This document shows positions 34,536 to 40,870 of a DNA stretch of 40,870 nt, one piece after another. The notes below the pieces were generated by a model that saw nothing but the letters and a program-made list of their open reading frames with translations, did not search any database and was not told the origin of the DNA. Position numbers and translations under genes: made by a program. Location: contig PLMK01000008.1 in assembly GCA_003142475.1 (NCBI GenBank), forward strand, positions 1-40,870. The letters run 5' to 3'. Each line of letters opens with the position of its first letter. Position 1 is the stretch's first letter. The stretch comes from Ignavibacteriota bacterium (GTDB lineage: Bacteria; Bacteroidota; Ignavibacteria; UBA10030).

Positions 34536-35546
34536 TCAATTTGATGTCAAATGTGAATATATTTCATTTAAAAAGGAATTGGCATTATGTACTTTGGTAA
34601 AATTTGGACTTTTAGGATATTGTTTTGCGAGGGACAATAGTGCTTCATCCAAAGTTAATAACTCGCTTACATAAGGCAAGTATGCAATATGAAACGCATC
34701 CAATAGATTACCAGGACTGAATCTCTTTGCAACTTGAGAAGCCATAGTACCCGCCATCCCCACAAGTGGTCCTTTAGAAAGAACAAATCGCATCGGGCCA
34801 TCGAAAATATAGTGAATCCTATTTTCAATACCCGTGATTCCTAAGGCTACCCATAATTTATCAACACTCTCAGGGAATGGAGTTACTCCAACAACGAGGA
34901 CACAAGCTGAGAGAATCAGAATAAAATCGTTTATTGGCCAAGGCTTAGTTCCGCTTATTTTCATTGATTTTAATATTTCAATAACTTGCATTATGGTGGA
35001 CGTAAAATGTTCTGCCGACAGACCGCGATAATCGCCAAGTGTATTAATCGAATTATCTTTTAAGTTACCACCACTTCTATGCCATGCATGTAAGAGATGG
35101 TTAAGGAGCTTGAGATGATAAATCCAGGTACGAATGGAATCACTAAAGATAAAAGTTTTAGAGGGATCAGAGTGAATATCTTTCCATACGTTGCTAAGCA
35201 TGCTGACTGAAAAAGGAGACTTAAGGCGAAGATGATCAAGGGAATCCATTTGCATGTGCTCCGTGATGAAATCAACAAGCAAGGCTTCCGGTTCAGCCAG
35301 AATATTCGGAGCACATATCTCCTGAAGAATTCGAATGATGACCTCACGTCGTAAATCATTCTCAATTTGCAAAATTTCAAGAATGTTTAAGGGAGACAAA
35401 TAAATTCTATATGACCAATGGGAGCCAAAACGTCCTGGCAGAATTGGTATTGGAACATTGTCTGCAATCTTATTATAAACATTAGTATCGAGATATATAC
35501 GAGTAACCATATTTATTTTGGTCTCATAATTATTAACATATCCCAC
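34536..35546 (-). CDS. PIN-like domain protein, putative nuclease
   Basis: About 336 residues. The N-terminal TRIYLDTNVYNKIAD carries the first PIN aspartate (D20). LSPLNILEIL offers the conserved Glu (about E58), and NLLDAFHIAYLPYVSELLTLDEALL near residues 281-305 matches the late PIN motif with two Asp. Between them lies a long helical insert of about 200 residues, so this is larger than VapC toxins. RNase activity is inferred from the motif only. The start is GTG at 35546, or ATG at 35510, which would begin MVTRIYLD. It is flanked by an attC-like palindrome at its 3' end, and no antitoxin gene is next to it. Confidence 0.6.
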   Translation of the reverse strand: MGYVNNYETKINMVTRIYLDTNVYNKIADNVPIPILPGRFGSHWSYRIYLSPLNILEILQIENDLRREVIIRILQEICAPNILAEPEALLVDFITEHMQMDSLDHLRLKSPFSVSMLSNVWKDIHSDPSKTFIFSDSIRTWIYHLKLLNHLLHAWHRSGGNLKDNSINTLGDYRGLSAEHFTSTIMQVIEILKSMKISGTKPWPINDFILILSACVLVVGVTPFPESVDKLWVALGITGIENRIHYIFDGPMRFVLSKGPLVGMAGTMASQVAKRFSPGNLLDAFHIAYLPYVSELLTLDEALLSLAKQYPKSPNFTKVHNANSFLNEIYSHLTSN

Positions 35547-35921
35547 TTTGCCGCATAACTATCGTAAAAACGTATAGCGTATTTGTAATATAATCTGTGT
35601 CATAGGCGAACCTTTAGTACGTTTCTACTTATCACGCTCAAACATTTTTATCATTCTCAAATAGAAAATTCCAATAATCCTATCAACAAGCTTGACACAT
35701 GTTCTTGGGGGGGCGAATGGTTGGTAATTCTAAATCCACTTGCGGGAATGTTACCAAGTATTCCAATGAACATCAAGGTTTGGTACTGTTTCAGTTTAGT
35801 GCAGTCAGGACTTACATCCAGATTGAAACTGTTTCTGTTTCTCTATCGTACAGATGGATTCTCTAAAGTCTCGTTTCCCAAAAACATCACAATTATCATC
35901 TCTTCTAATATTTCAGAAGTT
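35547..35921. other. Intergenic stretch without a convincing gene
   Basis: The 375 bases between the PIN-like gene and the propeller gene hold a small bulged hairpin near 35558-35577 (CTATCGT with ACGTATAG) next to GCATAAC, which may be a decayed relative of the attC-like elements. There is also a run of seven G at about 35706. A short plus-strand frame (35721-35978) runs into the propeller gene on the other strand and looks like chance. Confidence 0.4.
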
Positions 35922-37415
35922 TTATCTAGGGCTAATCAGCCTGTAACTTACGAACGCCAGATTATTGCTGTCAGGTGACCATGAAGGAACATTGATTGTC
36001 CCTTGCCCGCCAAACAATTTTACCAGTACTTTTATTTCTCCACCGCCAACAGGCATCATTCGCAGCATCACATCCTTGTTCGCAGGATGTCCTTTCACAT
36101 CTTTGTCGTATGAAAGAAAAACAATCCATTTGCCGTCCGGTGAAGGATGCGCGAACCAATTGTTGTAATCATCTTTTGTAATTTGCTTCTGTTCGCTGCC
36201 ATCTGTTTTCATACGCCAGATTTGCATGAATCCAGTACGTTCAGAATTGAAATAAATATACTGCCCGTCGGGGGAATAATCCGGACCGTCGTCTAAACCC
36301 GGAGCGGTTGTCAGCCGCTTCTCTTCGCCGCCGGTGATAGGAATAGTATAAATATCATATTGCCCGTTACGTTCGGCACAATATGCAAGTGTTTTTCCAT
36401 CAGGAGACCAGCCATGCCAGTATGACGGTCCAGTTGGAGTTATGAGACGCGGTTCTCCTCCTTCAACCGGCAGAACATAAATAAGCGATTTATTATCTAC
36501 AGATTGGTCACTGATCGCCAGCAATTTACCGTCGGGCGATATGCCATGATCGTTGTTACAGTATTTGGCAAATTTTGTATCGATTAATTGAGGTGTCAAG
36601 CTGTTGACTTCCAACTTATACATGAGGCCATTACTATTGAACAGGAGGTATTTCCCGTCTCGCGACCAGTTGGGCGCCTCTATATGATCCTGTGTTCTAT
36701 ATATTACTTTTCGATCTGTCGATGCGATTGCGATGGTTTCAAGTGTGCTTTCGAGCATTGGCTCTCCTATAACTTTTGATTCTATATTTTTAATTTCTAC
36801 GTTTGAAAAAACCGCTGTTTCAACGACATTGCTGTCATGGGAGCAGACACCGAGTCCGATGTAGAACGGGTCTGTAATTTTTATTCTGATAGATCCGCCT
36901 GCCGGTTGAAGCTCTTCGTTTTCGCGGGCGATCGACATAGAAACATAGTCGCCGTCTTTTTCTATGCGGGCTTTTACCGGCGATTTAACATTGGATTGAA
37001 TCTCATGTGTTAGTTCACCCTGAACTTCGCGGTATTGAAGAGATGTAAGTCCTTCGCTGTGAAGCGCGGCATCTGCATAAGCTGAACTGGCATCTAAACT
37101 TTGTCTGATAACAAGGCAGGCTTTTCTGTGCGGGTGGCCGCCTGTGCCAATCCATTGGATATTTGCGGTGAGCGAAATATTGCCGGATACTTTTTTCCAT
37201 ACGAAGTGGAAAGCGTCTTTCGAGAACCACATATTCTCCCCGCCGCCCGCAACAGTGTAGGTTTTCTTTGTGGAATCATATTGGACAGATCCGGGTTTCA
37301 GAGATATGCCTATGTCGCCATTGTCCTTGAATATGCCTATAGATGCTGATTGGGAAAATGCCAATCCGGTTATGATAAGATTGCAGGTTGTAATAATTTT
37401 CGTAATCTTTTTCAT
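35922..37415 (-). CDS. Secreted TolB-like beta-propeller protein with N-terminal beta-sandwich domain
   Basis: About 497 residues. It starts at the ATG at 37415 ([25 protein letters not shown], a Sec signal peptide), with AGGAG seven to eight bases upstream; the longer open frame to 37511 is ignored. The N-terminal domain (about residues 30-215: [36 protein letters not shown]) resembles DUF1349-type concanavalin-like folds. The rest is a propeller with six WSPDGK-like blades, among them [28 protein letters not shown] and [14 protein letters not shown]. It is probably periplasmic or extracellular and binds a glycan or peptide. No enzyme motif is visible. Confidence 0.82.
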   Translation of the reverse strand: MKKITKIITTCNLIITGLAFSQSASIGIFKDNGDIGISLKPGSVQYDSTKKTYTVAGGGENMWFSKDAFHFVWKKVSGNISLTANIQWIGTGGHPHRKACLVIRQSLDASSAYADAALHSEGLTSLQYREVQGELTHEIQSNVKSPVKARIEKDGDYVSMSIARENEELQPAGGSIRIKITDPFYIGLGVCSHDSNVVETAVFSNVEIKNIESKVIGEPMLESTLETIAIASTDRKVIYRTQDHIEAPNWSRDGKYLLFNSNGLMYKLEVNSLTPQLIDTKFAKYCNNDHGISPDGKLLAISDQSVDNKSLIYVLPVEGGEPRLITPTGPSYWHGWSPDGKTLAYCAERNGQYDIYTIPITGGEEKRLTTAPGLDDGPDYSPDGQYIYFNSERTGFMQIWRMKTDGSEQKQITKDDYNNWFAHPSPDGKWIVFLSYDKDVKGHPANKDVMLRMMPVGGGEIKVLVKLFGGQGTINVPSWSPDSNNLAFVSYRLISPR

Positions 37416-37560
37416 ACCTGAACTCCTAAAGGATAAAAGATAATGTCTAAAAAACCCGATACCAATAAAAAAAGGTGAAAAAAGAGTAAAAAAGATTTGT
37501 TTTATTAGCAAGAGTCAAGTCGGGCTATACACTCTCTCACTTTTTATTGACTCAGCTTGT

Positions 37561-37761
37561 TTATACAAAATGAAATCTCGGATCTGTCCCAAAAACTTTA
37601 GCCATTGAAGATAAATTGTCGATTGCAGCGGGGAGCTTCATATCAAATTCTTTTGTCGATTCTATCGTTATTAGAAGGATAATGCCCTTATTGTTCTTCT
37701 GATACCTTTCCGGATGAATCGAATTACATTTCTTCCAATTCTGCAAACCTAAAGCCGCCAT
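37561..37761 (-). CDS. Small open reading frame of unknown function
   Basis: A 66-residue frame on the minus strand, between the propeller gene and nifJ. It has no family I recognise, no signal peptide and only a weak GAG close to its ATG. Sequence such as ESTKEFDMKLPAAIDNLSSMAKVFG looks protein-like, with no odd composition, but length and lack of context leave doubt. It could be a remnant of a longer gene. The remainder of the 490-base gap (37416-37905) shows TCGCAG/CTGCGA (37763-37776) and CATATTT/AAATATG (37797-37826) inverted repeats, perhaps tied to nifJ control. Confidence 0.35.
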   Translation of the reverse strand: MAALGLQNWKKCNSIHPERYQKNNKGIILLITIESTKEFDMKLPAAIDNLSSMAKVFGTDPRFHFV

Positions 37762-37905
37762 CTCGCAGAACTGCGAATTCTATTTGTAGTTGTGGACATA
37801 TTTTGCGAAATTTGAATACAAATATGACCCAGCAGAACGGAACAATTCTTGCCTGAGTACATCGATTACATTTTTATCAACTATAATAGAGAAGAGACGA
37901 ATACA

Positions 37906-40870
37906 ATGTCAGACGCAAAGAATGGACGAAAAAAGGTTACTATTGACGGCAACGAGGCAGCTGCCTATGTTGCTCATAAACTCAATGAAGTCATTGCGAT
38001 TTATCCTATTACACCCTCCTCCAATATGGGAGAGTGGGCGGATGAATGGTCAGCGCAAGGACGCAAAAACCTATGGGGCACGATTCCTCAAGTAGTAGAG
38101 ATGCAAAGTGAAGGCGGTGCCGCCGGTGCTGTTCACGGTGCTTTGCAGGCCGGAGCGCTTTCCTGCACATTTACGGCTTCGCAGGGGTTGCTATTGATGA
38201 TCCCCAATATGTTTAAAATTGCTGGTGAATTAACTTCGACAGTTTTTCATATTGCAGCACGAACATTAGCCACACACGCGCTGTCCATCTTCGGCGATCA
38301 CAGCGATGTCATGGCGACACGGCAATGCGGTTGGGGAATGTTGTCTGCCAACTCGGTGCAGGAAACAATGGATCTTGCACTCATCTCTTATGCCGCAACA
38401 TTTGAATCACGCATACCGTTTATCCACTTCTTCGATGGTTTCCGCACTTCGCACGAGGTGATGAAGATCGAACAATTGAGCGATGCCGATATTAGCGGAA
38501 TGGTTAATGATGAAATGATACGCAAAGTCCGCGAGCGGGCATTGACACCGGATCATCCAGTTCTCCGCGGTTCTGCACAAAACCCGGATGTATTTTTCCA
38601 GGGACGCGAAGCAGCAAATCTATACTACACTGCTGTACCGGACATTGTGCAAAAAGCGATGGACAAATTTGCAAAGATTGTTGGTCGGGAATATAAATTG
38701 TTCCAGTATGTTGGTGTACCGGATGCAGATCGTGTTATTATTATGATGGGCTCAGGCGCAGAGACTGCGCAGGAAACAGTTGAATACTTAATGGAAAAAG
38801 GCGAGAAGATCGGCTTGCTAAAAGTCCGTTTATATCGTCCATTCTCCATTGAACATTTTGTAAAAGCACTTCCTGCATCGGTGAAGAATATTGCAGTTCT
38901 GGATCGCACGAAAGAATCCGGCGCTATCGGCGAACCATTGTATCTGGATGTCATCACAGCATTGAGTGAATCAATTGCCGCAGGAAAAACACCTTTCAAA
39001 TCCATGCCACGTGTCATCGGCGGCCGATATGGATTATCTTCCAAAGAATTTACACCGACAATGGTAAAAGCAGTTTTCGACGAAATGAAAAAATCCCAGC
39101 CGAAGAATCACTTCACAGTCGGAATTAATGATGATGTTTCGCACACAAGCTTGGAATATGATCCGAATTTCAGCGTTGAAAAAGATGATGTTGTGCGCGC
39201 TATATTCTACGGATTAGGCGCCGACGGTACGGTAGGAGCCAATAAAAACTCGATTAAAATTATTGGCGAAGACACCGAGAATTATGCACAAGGGTACTTT
39301 GTATATGATTCAAAAAAATCCGGTTCGACCACAACATCACATTTACGTTTTGGCCCGCGCCCAATTCATTCCATTTATCTTATTGACCATGCAAGCTTCG
39401 TTGCATGCCATCAGTGGTTCTTCCTCGAAAAGTTCGATGTGCTCCAAGCCGCAAATCCCGGCAGTACATTTTTGCTAAATAGCATTTATGGAAAAGATGA
39501 AGTTTGGAATCGTTTGCCCCGCCATATTCAGAAACAGCTCATCGATAAGAAAATGAAACTGTTTGTCATCGATGCTTACGAAGTTGCAAAAAATACAGGT
39601 ATGGGCAGCCGTGTTAATACGATTATGCAAACCTGCTTCTTTGCAATTTCCGGCGTTCTACCGAAGGATGAAGCAATCAAAGCCATTAAGTATTCCATTC
39701 AAAAAACGTACGGAAGAAAAGGCGAAGCAGTTGTTCAGAAAAACTATGAAGCAGTCGATCAGACACTTGCTAATCTCTTCGAAGTAAAAATTCCGTCCAG
39801 TGTTACAAGTAAGATAGAAATGCCGCCGGTTGTTTCCGATAAAGCACCCGACTTTGTCAAAAATGTTCTAGCAAAAATTATCTCTGGTGATGGCGACCAG
39901 CTTCCCGTCTCTGCAATGCCGAATGACGGTACATTCCCAACAGCTTCCGCACAATGGGAGAAACGGAACATTGCTCTTGAAATTCCTGTCTGGGAAATGG
40001 AAATTTGTATTCAGTGCAATAAATGTTCATTGGTATGTCCGCACGCAGCAATCCGTACGAAAGTATTTGATCCTGCAAAACTCGCATCGGCTCCTGCAAA
40101 CTTCAAGTCGATGGATTACAAAGGACCGGAGTACAAGGGGTTGAAATACACCGTACAGGTAGCACCGGAAGATTGTACCGGATGTACTTTGTGCGTGGAA
40201 GTTTGCCCGGCCAAGAGTAAGAAGGAAGCCAAGGTGAAGGCAATTAATATGAAGTCCCAGCCGGAAATTCGCGAACAGGAAAAAGAGAATTTTGAATTCT
40301 TCCTTGGACTGCCGGAGGCCGATCGTCGCAATGTAAAAGTTGATTCAGTCAAAGGTTCTCAATTTTTACGTCCGTTATTTGAATTCAGTGGCGCATGCTC
40401 CGGCTGCGGAGAAACACCATATATCAAATTAGTCAGTCAATTGTTTGGCGATCGCATGATGGTTGCGAATGCTACTGGTTGCACATCCATTTATGGCGGC
40501 AACTTACCGACAACACCGTGGGCACAGAATGATGATGGACGCGGACCAGCGTGGTCGAATTCGTTGTTCGAAGACAATGCAGAATTCGGTCTCGGCATGC
40601 GTTTAACAGCTGACAAGTTAAACGAAATGGCGAAAGAGTATGTTACAAAACTCTCTACCGATATCGGTGTCGATCTTGCCACAGCACTCATTGAAGCCGT
40701 GCAAAAGAATGAAGCTGAAATTTATGAACAGCGTGAACGCGTCAGGATTTTGAAAGACAAGTTAGCATCTAACAACAAGCCGGAAGCTAAACGCCTGTTG
40801 ACACTTGCAGATAATCTTGTGAAACGAAGTATTTGGATCATGGGCGGCGACGGTTGGGCATACGATATCG
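37906..40870 (+). CDS. nifJ: Pyruvate:ferredoxin (flavodoxin) oxidoreductase, partial
   Basis: 988 residues are visible, and the frame is open to the window edge; full-length enzymes have about 1,170-1,200. It decarboxylates pyruvate to acetyl-CoA and CO2 and reduces ferredoxin. The N-terminus has VTIDGNEAAAYVAHKLNEV and YPITPSSNMGEWADEW. The central part carries RFGPRPIHSIYLI and DAYEVAKNTGMGSRVNTIMQ. Two [4Fe-4S] motifs lie at C701/C704/C707/C711 and C757/C760/C763/C767. The cluster and thiamine region begins at C831-S-G-C834-GETPY, with ATGCTSIYGG. The ATG at 37906 follows GAAGAGA. All domains are fused in one chain, as in the homodimeric bacterial type. Nothing suggests a nitrogenase role here. 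Confidence 0.95.
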   Translation, partial: MSDAKNGRKKVTIDGNEAAAYVAHKLNEVIAIYPITPSSNMGEWADEWSAQGRKNLWGTIPQVVEMQSEGGAAGAVHGALQAGALSCTFTASQGLLLMIPNMFKIAGELTSTVFHIAARTLATHALSIFGDHSDVMATRQCGWGMLSANSVQETMDLALISYAATFESRIPFIHFFDGFRTSHEVMKIEQLSDADISGMVNDEMIRKVRERALTPDHPVLRGSAQNPDVFFQGREAANLYYTAVPDIVQKAMDKFAKIVGREYKLFQYVGVPDADRVIIMMGSGAETAQETVEYLMEKGEKIGLLKVRLYRPFSIEHFVKALPASVKNIAVLDRTKESGAIGEPLYLDVITALSESIAAGKTPFKSMPRVIGGRYGLSSKEFTPTMVKAVFDEMKKSQPKNHFTVGINDDVSHTSLEYDPNFSVEKDDVVRAIFYGLGADGTVGANKNSIKIIGEDTENYAQGYFVYDSKKSGSTTTSHLRFGPRPIHSIYLIDHASFVACHQWFFLEKFDVLQAANPGSTFLLNSIYGKDEVWNRLPRHIQKQLIDKKMKLFVIDAYEVAKNTGMGSRVNTIMQTCFFAISGVLPKDEAIKAIKYSIQKTYGRKGEAVVQKNYEAVDQTLANLFEVKIPSSVTSKIEMPPVVSDKAPDFVKNVLAKIISGDGDQLPVSAMPNDGTFPTASAQWEKRNIALEIPVWEMEICIQCNKCSLVCPHAAIRTKVFDPAKLASAPANFKSMDYKGPEYKGLKYTVQVAPEDCTGCTLCVEVCPAKSKKEAKVKAINMKSQPEIREQEKENFEFFLGLPEADRRNVKVDSVKGSQFLRPLFEFSGACSGCGETPYIKLVSQLFGDRMMVANATGCTSIYGGNLPTTPWAQNDDGRGPAWSNSLFEDNAEFGLGMRLTADKLNEMAKEYVTKLSTDIGVDLATALIEAVQKNEAEIYEQRERVRILKDKLASNNKPEAKRLLTLADNLVKRSIWIMGGDGWAYDI

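Noticed and set aside
35721-35978. 85-residue plus-strand frame in the gap before the propeller gene
   Set aside because: It runs into the propeller coding region on the other strand, has no ribosome site and no recognisable motif.
37416-37511. Extra 32 residues on the propeller protein
   Set aside because: The ATG at 37415 begins a typical signal peptide and has AGGAG upstream; the longer form would bury the signal.
38625-39044. 139-residue minus-strand frame opposite nifJ
   Set aside because: It is antisense to an intact pyruvate:ferredoxin oxidoreductase frame and shows no family motif.
1-40870. CRISPR arrays, rRNA or tRNA genes, or insertion sequences
   Set aside because: I saw no regularly spaced direct repeats, no tRNA- or rRNA-like stretches, and no transposase-like reading frame with flanking inverted repeats.
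37906-40870. Nitrogen fixation role suggested by the gene name nifJ
   Set aside because: No nif genes adjoin it; this enzyme is the general pyruvate oxidoreductase of anaerobes.

Overview
The window is a moderate-GC bacterial chromosome segment. It carries a complete division and cell wall (dcw) cluster, a meso-diaminopimelate-type MurE, a RodA/PBP2 pair, FtsI with two PASTA domains, a Tat-exported dipeptide epimerase and a pyruvate:ferredoxin oxidoreductase. This fits an anaerobic or facultative Gram-negative of the Bacteroidota/Chlorobiota/Ignavibacteriota group. That placement is inferred from gene order and sequence flavour and has not been tested by phylogeny.

Layout. 1-4 kb: the end of a small Spy/LTXXQ-like protein, a terminator, then mreD-mrdA-rodA (cell elongation). 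4.1-6.6 kb: AhpC-type peroxiredoxin, a YihX-like HAD phosphatase and an exported L-Ala-D/L-Glu epimerase family protein. 6.9-24.7 kb: the dcw operon mraZ-rsmH-ftsL-ftsI-murE-murF-mraY-murD-ftsW-murG-murC-murB-ftsQ-ftsA-ftsZ. It is led by MraZ-box repeats, has many ATGA overlaps, and closes with a strong terminator after ftsZ. No ddl gene is present.

24.7-30.4 kb is the most notable region. An ArsR-family regulator is followed by a nitroreductase-family flavoprotein, a thioredoxin-type arsenate reductase (arsC), hgcA and hgcB (corrinoid protein and ferredoxin of mercury methylation), a flavin reductase-like protein, an ACR3 arsenite exporter and a C_GCAxxG_C_C family protein. Palindromes of the form ATCG-N8-CGAT lie at arsR and before the nitroreductase gene, and a degenerate copy lies before the flavin reductase gene. 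This suggests one ArsR regulon that joins arsenic detoxification to mercury methylation.

30.5-33.1 kb: peptide chain release factor 3 and a zinc-type cation diffusion facilitator with a terminator. 33.2-35.5 kb: an AT-rich accessory stretch of three minus-strand orphans (a Cys-rich membrane protein, a small HEPN-like protein and a PIN-like protein), separated by imperfect palindromes that resemble integron attC sites. 35.9-37.4 kb: a secreted TolB-type beta-propeller protein. From 37.9 kb to the window end: nifJ, cut by the edge.
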